A stretch of 36,695 nt of DNA from an uncultured Clostridium sp. (GCA_945946655.1 CAMEWM010000011.1:1-36695), one strand, 5' to 3'; shown: positions 7,104-15,886, counted from the stretch's first letter. Numbers and translations are program-made. Notes: generated from the sequence alone by a model not told the origin.

Positions 7104-7946
7104 ATGAAATTTACAAAGATGCATGGACTTGGAAACGATTATGTATATGTAGATGCTACAAAAGAAAAAATACCTGATAATATATCTGAAATAGCTAAAT
7201 TTATTAGTAATAGGCATTTTGGAATAGGATCTGATGGACTTATTTTGATATGTAAAAGTGATATATGTGACTTTAAAATGAAGATGTATAACATGGATGG
7301 TAGCGAGGCTCAGATGTGTGGAAATGGAATTCGATGTGTAGGAAAGTATGTTTATGATAAAGGTTTAACTCATAAGAATAAAATTACTGTGGAAACCTTA
7401 GCAGGAGATAAAACTTTACGTCTGAATATTGCAAAGGGAAAAGTTAATACAGTGGAAGTCGACATGGGAGAGCCGATTCTAGAGCCTAATAAGATACCAG
7501 TAGATATAAAATCAGATGAACATATAATAAAAGATTTATTGATAAAAGCGATAGATAAAACTTTTACCTTTACTTGTGTCTCAATGGGAAATCCACACGC
7601 TGTGACTCTAGTAAATGATGTAGAAAAATTTAATGTAGCAAAATATGGAAGTATTTTAGAGAATGATATACATTTTCCAGAAAGAGCAAACATTGAATTT
7701 ATAGAAATAATTGATGATAGAACTATAAAAATGCGAGTATGGGAAAGAGGTGCCGGTGAAACATTTGCTTGTGGAACAGGTGCTTGTGCTGTTGCTGTTG
7801 CCAGCGTTATAAATAAATTAGTGGAAAGAGAAGTAACTGTTAAGCTATTAGGAGGGGATTTAGAAATTAAATGGAATAAAGAAAACAATCATGTATATAT
7901 GACAGGTCCCGCAACTACTGTATTTGAAGGTGAAATAGAATTATAA
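7104..7946 (+). CDS. dapF: Diaminopimelate epimerase
   Basis: DapF interconverts LL- and meso-diaminopimelate for lysine and peptidoglycan synthesis, without a cofactor, using two cysteines. Both are present: C72 in MCGNGIRC and C223 in [10 protein letters not shown]. The N-terminus [17 protein letters not shown] is the family signature, and 280 residues is the normal length. It is a single-gene unit between its own promoter and a terminator at 7974-8016, with no other lysine-pathway gene nearby. Confidence 0.97.
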   Translation: MKFTKMHGLGNDYVYVDATKEKIPDNISEIAKFISNRHFGIGSDGLILICKSDICDFKMKMYNMDGSEAQMCGNGIRCVGKYVYDKGLTHKNKITVETLAGDKTLRLNIAKGKVNTVEVDMGEPILEPNKIPVDIKSDEHIIKDLLIKAIDKTFTFTCVSMGNPHAVTLVNDVEKFNVAKYGSILENDIHFPERANIEFIEIIDDRTIKMRVWERGAGETFACGTGACAVAVASVINKLVEREVTVKLLGGDLEIKWNKENNHVYMTGPATTVFEGEIEL

Positions 7947-7973
7947 CTTTATAGAAATTATTTAAAAAATAAG

Positions 7974-8016
7974 AAACGTGAAATACTGATATATATCAAT
8001 AATTTCACGTTTTTTT
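7974..8016 (+). terminator. Terminator of dapF
   Basis: AAACGTGAAAT (7974-7984) pairs with ATTTCACGTTT (8002-8012). An inner self-complementary TGATATATATCA forms the tip, and a seven-T run follows. The last T overlaps the encoded CCA end of the converging tRNA-Cys gene. Confidence 0.88.
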
Positions 8017-8089
8017 GGAGGCGCCACTCAGAATCGGACTGAGGATAAAAGTTTTGCAGACTTCTGCCTTACCACTTGGCTATGGCGCC
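8016..8089 (-). tRNA. tRNA-Cys (GCA)
   Basis: On the minus strand a full cloverleaf is visible: acceptor GGCGCCA with TGGCGCC, D arm AGCCAAGTGGTAAGGC, anticodon loop CTGCAAA with anticodon GCA, and a T arm containing GTCCGATTC. The discriminator is U and the CCA end is encoded (8016-8018). The sequence closely resembles Firmicute tRNA-Cys. Confidence 0.96.
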
Positions 8090-8179
8090 ATATAAATATA
8101 ATATAATATAATATATTCTGTAATTATAAAAATATAACTAAGAATAAAAAATTGTAACTAAAGTTACAATAAAATAAAT

Positions 8180-8255
8180 TGGAGCGGGAAGCGGGGCTCA
8201 AACCCGTGACCTCTGCCTTGGCAAGGCAGCGCTCTATCAACTGAGCTACTCCCGC
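8180..8255 (-). tRNA. tRNA-Gly (GCC)
   Basis: On the minus strand the acceptor GCGGGAG, D arm GCTCAGTTGATAGAGC, anticodon stem CTGCC/GGCAG enclosing TTGCCAA (anticodon GCC) and T arm GGGTTTGAGCCCC are all present, with CCA encoded at 8180-8182. It lies 90 bp upstream of tRNA-Cys on the same strand, so the two are probably co-transcribed. Confidence 0.97.
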
Positions 8256-8310
8256 ATTAATGTAAGCAATTATTATAATACCAAAATATAGCGTAGTTGT
8301 CAAGTGATAT

Positions 8311-8339
8311 TTGACAATTTCCATAAATTAGGGTATAAT
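8311..8339 (+). promoter_or_regulatory. Consensus sigma-A promoter of the RNase J operon
   Basis: TTGACA (8311-8316) and TATAAT (8334-8339) match the sigma-A consensus exactly, with a 17-bp spacer. The predicted start near 8346 leaves a leader of about 260 nt before the start codon at 8607. Confidence 0.85.
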
Positions 8340-8345
8340 AATAAA

Positions 8346-8606
8346 TAGTTGTTACCTGTAGAAGGTAAAGAAGAGATTTGATGTTATTATATATTATTAC
8401 TATATGGTTAGTGCGGAAATTTTAGTATAGTAAATTTATAGGATGTTATAAAATAATATATCTAAGAGATAATAGATATATGTATTTTTTGTATTCCAAT
8501 AAATAATATATTAATTATGAGATTATAAAATGTTCGGATCAATAAATATTATGAGAGTAACAACAAAGAAAATATGCTATATAGCATAAAAGAAGGAGAA
8601 GAAATA
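8346..8606 (+). promoter_or_regulatory. Long 5' leader of the RNase J mRNA
   Basis: This 261-nt stretch has no convincing gene. A short hairpin TTACCT/AGGTAA lies near 8350-8370. An 8-bp stem ATATATCT (8456-8463) with AGATATAT (8474-8481), followed by a T-rich run to 8490, resembles an attenuator. The palindrome ATGCTATATAGCAT (8574-8587) lies just before the SD. A 14-codon ATG frame near 8379 has only a weak SD. No known riboswitch class is recognised. Confidence 0.45.
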
Positions 8607-10532
8607 ATGACAGAAGAAAATTTAAACAAAAATGATAGGATGGAAACTGAAAATAGCAATTCAACAAAGAACACTAAGAGAAGAGGCTATCATAGAAATT
8701 ACAATAAAAAAGATAATTTGACTCAGGAAAAGCAAAATACTAATAATCAAGAAAATAATATAGTAAAAGCTAGTAAAACGAAAAAAAATGAGGGTGGATT
8801 AGTAAAAGTAGAACATAAGTCGATTGCTAAAAGAGGTGAAAAAGCAATACTAAAAAAAGAAGAAATTAAATTTAAAAAACCAAGCATTAAAATTATACCT
8901 TTAGGTGGTATAGAAGAAATTGGAAAGAATATTACAGTATTTGAATATGAAAATGATATTATTGTTGTAGATTGTGGACTAGAGTTTCCAACAGATGATA
9001 TGTTAGGTATAGACTTGGTTATACCAGATGTATCATACTTAGTAAAAAATAAAGAAAAAGTAAGAGGAATGGTAATAACTCATGGCCACGAAGATCATAT
9101 TGGCTCAATTCCATATGTATTACAGCAAATAAATATACCAATCTATGCAACAAAATTAACCTGTGGATTAATAAAAGGAAAACTAGAAGAACATCATTTA
9201 TTGAGATCTACAAAATTAGTTGAAGTAGAACAAGGACAAACTATAAAATTAGGTAAATTTAGTGTGGAATTTATAAGCAGTTGTCATAGTATACCAGATT
9301 CAGTAATGCTTGCGATAACAACGCCTGCAGGAACAATACTACACACTGGAGATTTTAAAATAGACTATACACCAATAGATGGAAAGCAAATGGACTTAGG
9401 AAGAATCGCTGAACTTGGAAACAGAGGAATTCTAGCACTTATGTCAGATAGTACAAATGCAGAAAGAAAAGGATTTACAATGTCTGAAAGCTCTGTCGGA
9501 GAAGTATTCGATAAGTTATTTATGAATTGCAAAAAGAGGATTGTAGTAGCAACATTTGCATCTAATGTTCATAGAGTACAACAAATTGTAGATTCTGCAG
9601 TAAAATATGGAAGAAAAATTGCTGTATGTGGTAGAAGTATGATAAACATGATAGAAACAGCAATGGAAATAGGATATATAAATGCACCAAAAGATTTATT
9701 TATAGATATAGATTTGATTAAAAACTATAATGATGAACAACTAGTAATTATTACAACTGGAAGTCAAGGGGAAACAATGTCAGCCTTAACAAGAATGGCT
9801 GCAGGAGAACACAAAAAAGTAACTATAACACCAAATGATTTAGTTATAATATCTGCAAATGCAATTCCAGGGAACGAAAAATTAGTATCAAAAGTAATAG
9901 ATGACTTAATGAAAATTGGTGCAGAAGTTGTATATAGTGCATTAGCAGATGTGCATGTATCAGGACACGCTTGCCAAGAAGAACAGAAATTAATACTAGC
10001 ATTAGCTAAGCCAAAGTATTTTATACCAGTTCATGGTGAATACAGACAATTAATGGCGCATGCAGAAACTGCAAAAAAATTAGGAATTCCAGCACAAAAT
10101 ATATTTATAACACATAATGGTAGAATATTAGAATTAAGTGAAGACGAGGCAAAATTTACAACATCGGTTCCATCAGGAAAAGTTTTAGTTGATGGATTAG
10201 GTGTTGGAGATGTAGGTAACATAGTGTTAAGAGATAGGCAACATTTATCTCAAGATGGACTAATAGTAATAGTTCTAACTATGGATTCGTCAACTGGAGA
10301 AATTGTATCCGGTCCAGATGTTATATCACGTGGATTCGTATATGTTAGAGAATCAGAAAATCTAATGGAAGATGTAAAAAATGTTATAAAAGAAGAAGTG
10401 GCAGAATGTGAAAAAAGACATATAACAGATTGGTCAACAATAAAATCAACATTGAAAGATAACTTAAGGGATTATATATTCCAAAAAACAAAAAGAGACC
10501 CAATGATATTACCTATTATAATGGAGGTGTAG
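8607..10532 (+). CDS. rnj: Ribonuclease J with extended basic N-terminus
   Basis: RNase J is the metallo-beta-lactamase/beta-CASP nuclease with 5'-3' exonuclease and endonuclease activity that drives mRNA decay and rRNA maturation in Firmicutes. The zinc motif HGHEDH is at 159-164. Also present are SCHSIPDSVMLAI, HTGDFKID, LMSDSTNAE, the beta-CASP region and PVHGEYRQLMAHA. The start at 8607 (641 aa) follows GAAGGAG at the right distance. An in-frame ATG at 8574 has no SD. Homologues are about 555 residues; the excess is a Lys/Asn-rich, probably disordered extension of about 92 residues. It is 7 bp upstream of gltX. Confidence 0.95.
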   Translation: MTEENLNKNDRMETENSNSTKNTKRRGYHRNYNKKDNLTQEKQNTNNQENNIVKASKTKKNEGGLVKVEHKSIAKRGEKAILKKEEIKFKKPSIKIIPLGGIEEIGKNITVFEYENDIIVVDCGLEFPTDDMLGIDLVIPDVSYLVKNKEKVRGMVITHGHEDHIGSIPYVLQQINIPIYATKLTCGLIKGKLEEHHLLRSTKLVEVEQGQTIKLGKFSVEFISSCHSIPDSVMLAITTPAGTILHTGDFKIDYTPIDGKQMDLGRIAELGNRGILALMSDSTNAERKGFTMSESSVGEVFDKLFMNCKKRIVVATFASNVHRVQQIVDSAVKYGRKIAVCGRSMINMIETAMEIGYINAPKDLFIDIDLIKNYNDEQLVIITTGSQGETMSALTRMAAGEHKKVTITPNDLVIISANAIPGNEKLVSKVIDDLMKIGAEVVYSALADVHVSGHACQEEQKLILALAKPKYFIPVHGEYRQLMAHAETAKKLGIPAQNIFITHNGRILELSEDEAKFTTSVPSGKVLVDGLGVGDVGNIVLRDRQHLSQDGLIVIVLTMDSSTGEIVSGPDVISRGFVYVRESENLMEDVKNVIKEEVAECEKRHITDWSTIKSTLKDNLRDYIFQKTKRDPMILPIIMEV

Positions 10533-10539
10533 TATTTTT

Positions 10540-12192
10540 ATGAATTATAAAGAACTAGCAGACTTAATATTTCCAGATGCGAGACCAGTGGAATATTATG
10601 AAGAAAAATACCCAGAGAGAAATTTAAAAGAAGGAGCCGAAGTTACAAGATTTGCTCCTAGTCCAACAGGATTTGTACACATTGGTGGATTGTTTGGTGG
10701 ATTAGTGGACATGAAAATTGCAAAACAAACAAATGGAGTTTTCATATTAAGAATTGAAGACACTGATCAAAAACGAGAAATTGAAAATGGTGCTGGACAA
10801 ATTGTTGATGCATTAAATGAATTTAAAATTATACCTGATGAAGGAGCAACAGGAGAAAATACTGAAAAAGGTAATTATGGACCATATAAACAAAGTTTAA
10901 GAAAAGATATTTACCAAGCTTTTGCTAAAAAACTCTTATCAGAAGGAAAAGCATATCCTTGTTTTGCAACTCCAGAGGAACTTGATGAAATGAGAGCAAA
11001 GCAAGAAGCTGCAGGAGTACGTACTGGATATTATGGCGTATGGGCTAAGTATAGAAATTTGTCTGTAGAAGAAGCGGCAGAGAAAATAAAAAATGGTGAG
11101 AAATATATTATAAGATTTAAATCAATGGGAAATGAAGAAAGGAAGACTAAATTTCATGATGTAATAAAAGGAAGTTTGGTATTCCCAGAGAATGACCAAG
11201 ATGCAGTTATCATAAAAGCTGATGGACTTCCTACATATCATTTTGCACATGTTGTAGATGATCATCTTATGAGAGTTACTTTAGTTGTGCGTGGGGATGA
11301 ATGGTTATCTTCGCTTCCTCTTCATTTAGAATTATTTAAAGCATTAGAACTTAAACTACCTAAATATGCACATACAGCAGCAATGCAAAAAGAAGAAGAA
11401 GGAAAGAAGAGAAAGATTAGTAAAAGGAAGGATCCTGAAGCGGCAGTTTCATATTATGCTGAATTAGGAATTCCAAATGAAGCAGTAAAAGAATATTTAT
11501 TAAACATAGCAAATTCAAACTTCGAAATATGGAGAAAACAAAATCCAGACAAGACAATAGACGATTTTGATTTTCAAGTTAATAAAATGAGCGTAAGTGG
11601 TGCTTTATTTGACATGGTAAAACTTAAAGATATCGGTAAGAATGTAATATCAAAATATACAGCTGAACAAGTATATAATGAATCTATTATATGGGCTAAG
11701 AAACACGACAATGACTTAGAACAACTTTTAAATAATAAAGAGTATTCTATTAAAGTGTTAAATATTGAACGTGGAAAAGCTAAACCTCGTAGAGATATTG
11801 CAGAATGGTCAGATGTTAAAGAATGTATTGAATATATGTATGACGAAAGATTCTTTGAAAATAAAGATGAATATGATTTTGACAAAATCAATGATAAAGA
11901 TGAAATAAAGAAGATATTAAAATTATATATGTCAAAATATTACAATGAGGTAGATGATCAAACAACATGGTTTGGAAAAATTAAAGACTTAGCTGAGGAA
12001 TTAGGATATGCAAGAGAAGTCAAAGAATATAAAAAGGAACCAGAAAAGTGGCCAGGACATGTGGGAGATATTAGTACAGTTATAAGAGTGGCTATAACAA
12101 AAAGAAGAAACACTCCAGACTTATATGAAATTATGCAAGTATTAGGAAAAGATTCGGTAGAAAAAAGAATAAATCTTATATTAAATAAATAA
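10540..12192 (+). CDS. gltX: Glutamyl-tRNA synthetase
   Basis: This class I synthetase charges tRNA-Glu. The HIGH motif appears as HIGG (47-50) within RFAPSPTGFVHIGGLFGG, and the KMSKS motif as KISKR (292-296). At 550 residues it is longer than the common form of about 480-500, matching a longer clostridial-type subgroup. Whether it also misacylates tRNA-Gln for the amidotransferase route cannot be read from sequence. The SD GGAGGTG lies at the end of rnj and the 7-bp gap implies co-transcription. A terminator-like hairpin follows at 12207-12240. Confidence 0.96.
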   Translation: MNYKELADLIFPDARPVEYYEEKYPERNLKEGAEVTRFAPSPTGFVHIGGLFGGLVDMKIAKQTNGVFILRIEDTDQKREIENGAGQIVDALNEFKIIPDEGATGENTEKGNYGPYKQSLRKDIYQAFAKKLLSEGKAYPCFATPEELDEMRAKQEAAGVRTGYYGVWAKYRNLSVEEAAEKIKNGEKYIIRFKSMGNEERKTKFHDVIKGSLVFPENDQDAVIIKADGLPTYHFAHVVDDHLMRVTLVVRGDEWLSSLPLHLELFKALELKLPKYAHTAAMQKEEEGKKRKISKRKDPEAAVSYYAELGIPNEAVKEYLLNIANSNFEIWRKQNPDKTIDDFDFQVNKMSVSGALFDMVKLKDIGKNVISKYTAEQVYNESIIWAKKHDNDLEQLLNNKEYSIKVLNIERGKAKPRRDIAEWSDVKECIEYMYDERFFENKDEYDFDKINDKDEIKKILKLYMSKYYNEVDDQTTWFGKIKDLAEELGYAREVKEYKKEPEKWPGHVGDISTVIRVAITKRRNTPDLYEIMQVLGKDSVEKRINLILNK

Positions 12193-12206
12193 TAACAAAG
12201 ATATGG

Positions 12207-12240
12207 GCAATTAGTATCAAAAAATATACTAATTGCTTTT
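12207..12240 (+). terminator. Terminator after gltX
   Basis: GCAATTAGTAT (12207-12217) pairs perfectly with ATACTAATTGC (12226-12236), followed by TTTT. The short T-run may allow read-through into the DUF951 gene, which has no obvious promoter of its own. Confidence 0.65.
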
Positions 12241-12262
12241 GTAAATAAAAGGAGAAATGTTC

Positions 12263-12439
12263 ATGGAATATAAAATTGGAGATATTATACAAACAAGAAA
12301 AACACATCCATGTGGAGATAATAAGTGGGAGATTATTAGAGTTGGAGTGGATTTTAAACTAAAGTGTTTAGGATGTGGACATGTAATAACAGTGGAAAGA
12401 GAAAAGGCATTAAAAATGATAAAATTGAAAATTAACTAA
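12263..12439 (+). CDS. DUF951 (YyzM-like) small protein
   Basis: The 58-residue protein matches the DUF951 pattern: YKIGDIIQTRKTHPCGDNKW, then IIRVGVDFKLKCLGCGHVI. The conserved Cys in HPCG and the CLGC pair could bind a metal. The function of the family is unknown. I choose the ATG at 12263, nine bases after AGGAG (12249-12253); the in-frame ATG at 12257 is too close to the SD. It is followed by a very strong terminator at 12455-12496. Confidence 0.9.
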   Translation: MEYKIGDIIQTRKTHPCGDNKWEIIRVGVDFKLKCLGCGHVITVEREKALKMIKLKIN

Positions 12440-12454
12440 ATAATAAATGATAAG

Positions 12455-12496
12455 CCCCCGCATTAGAAAGAACTAATGCGGGGGTGAGAGTTTTTT
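12455..12496. terminator. Strong GC-rich terminator
   Basis: CCCCCGCATTAG (12455-12466) pairs perfectly with CTAATGCGGGGG (12473-12484) around a 6-nt loop, followed by TGAGAG and a six-T run. It ends the DUF951 unit and may also serve the small minus-strand gene beginning next to it. Confidence 0.85.
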
Positions 12497-12707
12497 AGCT
12501 GTTAAACATACCTCCATAGGACTTTAGAAAGCCTGCAACCACCAAATCATACTGAAGAGATCCAGTGGGAGCATACTGCAAAGTAGTGCCGCTTGAAGTA
12601 AAGATGGCTCCAGGGAAATAATCCATAGCGGCTCTTAGAGCCGAATTAAGGACAAATTCGTCCCCGAATTCCCAGATCCACGTGCTTAACTTTCGGAACA
12701 AATCCAT
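12495..12707 (-). CDS. Isolated small protein, 70 aa, unknown function
   Basis: Promoter (12745-12773), SD AGAGGTGT, ATG start and adjacent terminator are all present. The 70-residue product is aromatic and hydrophobic but has no clear membrane helix. An N-terminal amphipathic stretch FRKLSTWIWEFGDEF is followed by a Gly/Ser/Thr-rich centre and an end with SYGGMF. I recognise no family. Codon use is strikingly unlike the neighbours (GGG, GAC, GTC, ACG, CTT, GCC, TCC common) and GC is clearly higher. It resembles the small gene at 1915-2103 in organisation but shows no convincing sequence similarity to it. Confidence 0.65.
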   Translation of the reverse strand: MDLFRKLSTWIWEFGDEFVLNSALRAAMDYFPGAIFTSSGTTLQYAPTGSLQYDLVVAGFLKSYGGMFNS

Positions 12708-12744
12708 ATGTTACACCTCTCTTTTTACTTTTATTGTAACTTTA

Positions 12745-12773
12745 ATTATACCATATATTGGAAAAAGATTCAA
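12745..12773 (-). promoter_or_regulatory. Sigma-A promoter of the small gene at 12495-12707
   Basis: On the minus strand TTGAAT (12768-12773) and TATAAT (12745-12750) have a 17-bp spacer. The -35 box overlaps the last codons of ysxC. Confidence 0.65.
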
Positions 12774-13357
12774 GCTTGGATGTAATCGGAAATAAAGTCC
12801 CAAACAGCATCATTGTAAATTTTCCTTTCAGCTGAGAAAGGTAAAAACGTTAAATCTTTTAATGGATTTAAAGCACTTTGTAAATTATATACAGCTTCAT
12901 CTACTTTAGTTATTGCAATTTTATCAGCTTTATTAGCAATGACTAAACAAGGGGAGTTAGTATGTATTATATAATCATACATTAATTTATCATTAGATGT
13001 AGGAGAATGTCTTATATCGATAAGAAACACAATCAAAGATATTTTTTGACATGTTGCTAGATATTCTTCTATAAAGTTTCCAACTTTAATTTGCTCTTGC
13101 TTAGACATTTTGCTATAACCATACCCTGGAAGGTCTACAAAGTAAAAAATATCATCAATATTATAAAAGTTTATTTGTCTTGTCTTGCCTGGTTCACTAC
13201 TAGTTCTAGCAAGTTTTTTTCGATTTAGCATTGTATTAATAAAGCTAGATTTTCCAACGTTAGATTTACCAACAAGGACTATTTGAGGCAAATTATTATT
13301 AGGATATTGAGAAGGTTTAACTGCTGAAATTTCGAATCTAGGATTTTTTATTATCAT
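12770..13357 (-). CDS. ysxC: Ribosome biogenesis GTPase YsxC/EngB
   Basis: This 195-residue TRAFAC GTPase assists 50S subunit assembly. The G motifs are intact: G1 GKSNVGKSS (30-38), G3 DLPGYGYSK, G4 NKAD and G5 FSA. The length is normal for the YihA/EngB family. The SD TTGGAGGAA precedes the ATG at 13357. It lies 36 bp after serS on the same strand and is probably transcribed with it under the T-box. In many Firmicutes ysxC follows lon instead. Confidence 0.96.
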   Translation of the reverse strand: MIIKNPRFEISAVKPSQYPNNNLPQIVLVGKSNVGKSSFINTMLNRKKLARTSSEPGKTRQINFYNIDDIFYFVDLPGYGYSKMSKQEQIKVGNFIEEYLATCQKISLIVFLIDIRHSPTSNDKLMYDYIIHTNSPCLVIANKADKIAITKVDEAVYNLQSALNPLKDLTFLPFSAERKIYNDAVWDFISDYIQA

Positions 13358-13393
13358 AATTATAGTTCCTCCAATTATTAGTATGATTTGGTA

Positions 13394-14680
13394 CTATTTT
13401 TTAGGTTTTATAATTTCTGTTCCACCCATATAAGGACGTAAAACTTCTGGAACAGTTATACTACCATCTTCATTATAGTTATTTTCAATAACAGCAATCA
13501 ATCCTCTAGGAGTTGCTACAACAGTATTGTTTAAAGTATGAGGATAATAATTTCCCTTTTCTCCTTTAACACGAATACCCAATCTTCTTGCTTGTGCATC
13601 TCCTAATGTAGAACAGCTACATACCTCGAAGTATTTCTTTTGTCTTGGGCTCCAAGCCTCAATATCACAAGATTTTACTTTTAGGTCTGCTAGATCCCCA
13701 CTACAACAATCAAGTTGTCTAACTGGAACATTCCAACTTCTAAATAAATCTACACTTAATTTCCACATTTTATTATACCAGTTCATTGAATCTTCAGGTT
13801 CACATAGAACAATCATTTCTTGTTTTTCAAATTGATGAACACGATATAATCCTCTTTCTTCTAGTCCATGAGATCCAATTTCCTTTCGGAAACATGGAGA
13901 ATATGATGTCATTGTAATTGGAAGTTCCTCTTTTTTTAATATTTGGTCCTTAAATCTTCCGATCATTGAATGTTCAGAAGTACCAATTAAATAAAGATCT
14001 TCACCCTCTATTTTGTACATCATCGCATCCATTTCTTCAAAACTCATAACGCCAGTAACAACGTCGCTACGTATCATAAATGGTGGAATAGCATATGTGA
14101 AACCATTACCTATCATATAATCTCTTGCATAAGCTAGCATTGCTTCATGAAGTCTGGCAATGTCTCCAATCAAATAATAGAAGCCAACTCCACTAGTACG
14201 ACCTGCTGATTCTTTATCCATACCGTTTAATTTATCTATTATGTCTGCATGATAAGGAATTTCATAATCTGGAACTTTAGGATCACCAAATCTTTGAACT
14301 TCAACATTCTCAGAGTCATCTTTTCCAATAGGAACAGATGAATCTATAATATTTGGTATTTTCATCATTCTTTCTTTAATTTGACTTGAATATTCTTCTT
14401 CTAACTGTTCATTTTCGACAAGCATATCATTAATTTGTTTAACTTTTAATTTAATCTGTTCTGCCTCATCCTTTTTTCCACTCTTCATAAGAGTACCAAT
14501 TTGGTCACTTAAGTTCTTGCGTTGAGAACGAAGCTCATCGCCATGCATTTTAGCTGCTCTGTTTTTCTTATCCAGATCAATTACTTCATCAACTAATGGA
14601 AGCTTTTGGTCTTGAAATTTGTTTCTGATATTCTGTTTTACAATATCGGGATTCTCTCTTAAAAATTTAATGTCTATCAT
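13394..14680 (-). CDS. serS: Seryl-tRNA synthetase
   Basis: This class II synthetase charges tRNA-Ser (and tRNA-Sec if present). The 428-residue protein has the N-terminal coiled-coil arm (about 30-105), motif 2 within SYSPCFRKEIGSHGLEERGL, and motif 3 near NNTVVATPRGLIAVIENN. The SD AAGGAGGT precedes the ATG at 14680. Expression is evidently controlled by the T-box leader upstream, and ysxC follows after 36 bp. Confidence 0.97.
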   Translation of the reverse strand: MIDIKFLRENPDIVKQNIRNKFQDQKLPLVDEVIDLDKKNRAAKMHGDELRSQRKNLSDQIGTLMKSGKKDEAEQIKLKVKQINDMLVENEQLEEEYSSQIKERMMKIPNIIDSSVPIGKDDSENVEVQRFGDPKVPDYEIPYHADIIDKLNGMDKESAGRTSGVGFYYLIGDIARLHEAMLAYARDYMIGNGFTYAIPPFMIRSDVVTGVMSFEEMDAMMYKIEGEDLYLIGTSEHSMIGRFKDQILKKEELPITMTSYSPCFRKEIGSHGLEERGLYRVHQFEKQEMIVLCEPEDSMNWYNKMWKLSVDLFRSWNVPVRQLDCCSGDLADLKVKSCDIEAWSPRQKKYFEVCSCSTLGDAQARRLGIRVKGEKGNYYPHTLNNTVVATPRGLIAVIENNYNEDGSITVPEVLRPYMGGTEIIKPKK

Positions 14681-14701
14681 ATATAACCTCCTTATAAATA
14701 T

Positions 14702-14936
14702 AAAAAGCCACCCTTATGAAAGCATAAGGGCGACAATATTAATCACGGTACCACCTTAATTTTATTATAAAATAAATCTCATTAATGCTTATAACCTAGC
14801 ATCACACGGTTAGCTTTCACTAAAAGCTCCAAAAGTAGATTCACAAAATATTTTAAACTGTTTTCACCAACCACAGTTTCTCTAATAAAATTTAGATTGC
14901 TACTAGACTTTTATCAACACTTAATGATATAAACAT
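14702..14936 (-). promoter_or_regulatory. T-box riboswitch of serS
   Basis: The minus strand carries the T-box sequence AAGGTGGTACCGTG (14744-14757), a close match to the usual AGGGTGGNACCGCG, followed by a terminator: CCCTTATG with CATAAGGG (14711-14730) and a T-run (14702-14706). Upstream, AAAAGTCTAGTAG pairs with CTACTTTT to form the base of stem I. The likely specifier loop holds GTGAATCTAC, placing a UCU serine codon at 14837-14839. Uncharged tRNA-Ser should stabilise the antiterminator and raise serS expression. A TATAAT at 14943-14948 is the likely -10 box; the -35 is poor. Confidence 0.9.
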
Positions 14937-15016
14937 ATATACATTATATTACAAAATTGGAAAAAAGTAAATAATATTTTAAAAAATGTTAAAAATAAAG
15001 ATATGGGAGGATTTTG

Positions 15017-15886
15017 ATGGCTTTAACAGTAGAATTAATAAAATTTGTATTATTATCTTTAGGAATAGTAATTATCGCCAAATATTTACTGGTACCAGTA
15101 TTAAGAAAAATATCGCAACTATTAAATTTAGGAGCAAAAGCATCTGGAAATATTGCTGGTTTTGCAACTTCAGTACCCGAATTACTAACAGTAGCTTTTT
15201 CATCATCAGCAGGATTTATTGGAACAGGAATATATAACATATTAAGCTCAAATGTTATAAATTTAATACAATATATTTTCTCCATTTATTTAAACAAAAA
15301 TCAGAAATATTTGAACAATAGAGCGATAAAGCTAGATTTAATTTTGGTGCTGATTACTATTTTAATTCCAATATGCCTGATTGTATTTAAAATTACTCTA
15401 GATACTAATATAGTAATTATCTTTGTCTTGCTATTGGCTCTATTTTACTATATAAACTACAATGCACATAAGTTGTATCTGGGAAAAGAAGAGAAAGAAA
15501 TTTTGCAAGAAGAGATAGAAGAAGAGCAAAACGAATATAGATTCAAAAGAAAAAATAAAAAAATGATAATTTTATATTGGATATTTTTAATTTTTATAGC
15601 TGTTTCTTTATATGTAATAGGTGAACTATTAAGTACTAGTTTGACGAATTTAAGTAATTTATTTGGATTACCTGAATTCCTACTTGGAATTTTATTAGGT
15701 GTAATAACAAGTATTCCTGAATTAATAACTTTTATTGAAGCACAAAGAAAAGAGAAGCAAAAGAGTAATGATGAAGCAAATAAATTAGGAGTTATTGAAG
15801 CTACTAATAATCTATTAACGTCAAATATATTAAATATATTTGCAATACAATCAGTTGGAATAATAATTTATACAATATTTGGCTAA
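15017..15886 (+). CDS. Sodium/calcium exchanger-like membrane protein
   Basis: Two copies of the exchanger alpha-repeat motif are visible in this 289-residue protein: GFATSVPELLT (48-58) and GVITSIPELIT (228-238). Their acidic residues form the cation site in the CaCA superfamily. I count about 8-10 membrane segments, separated by a charged cytoplasmic loop at about 150-182. It probably exchanges Ca2+ or another cation for Na+ or H+. The ATG at 15017 follows GGGAGG by six bases; the TTG just before it is less likely. The first half is more divergent than usual, so ion specificity is uncertain. Confidence 0.8.
   Translation: MALTVELIKFVLLSLGIVIIAKYLLVPVLRKISQLLNLGAKASGNIAGFATSVPELLTVAFSSSAGFIGTGIYNILSSNVINLIQYIFSIYLNKNQKYLNNRAIKLDLILVLITILIPICLIVFKITLDTNIVIIFVLLLALFYYINYNAHKLYLGKEEKEILQEEIEEEQNEYRFKRKNKKMIILYWIFLIFIAVSLYVIGELLSTSLTNLSNLFGLPEFLLGILLGVITSIPELITFIEAQRKEKQKSNDEANKLGVIEATNNLLTSNILNIFAIQSVGIIIYTIFG

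Noticed and set aside
8092-8114. Short ATATA-type tandem repeat next to tRNA-Cys
   Set aside because: It is a simple AT tract of the kind common in this base composition, without clear unit conservation.
8124-8324. 66-codon minus-strand frame over tRNA-Gly
   Set aside because: It translates a tRNA gene, and no SD is present.
8379-8423. 14-codon leader ORF in the RNase J 5' region
   Set aside because: The SD is weak and nothing supports its translation.
15014-15016. TTG as start of the exchanger-like gene
   Set aside because: The next codon is an ATG at a better distance from the GGGAGG SD.
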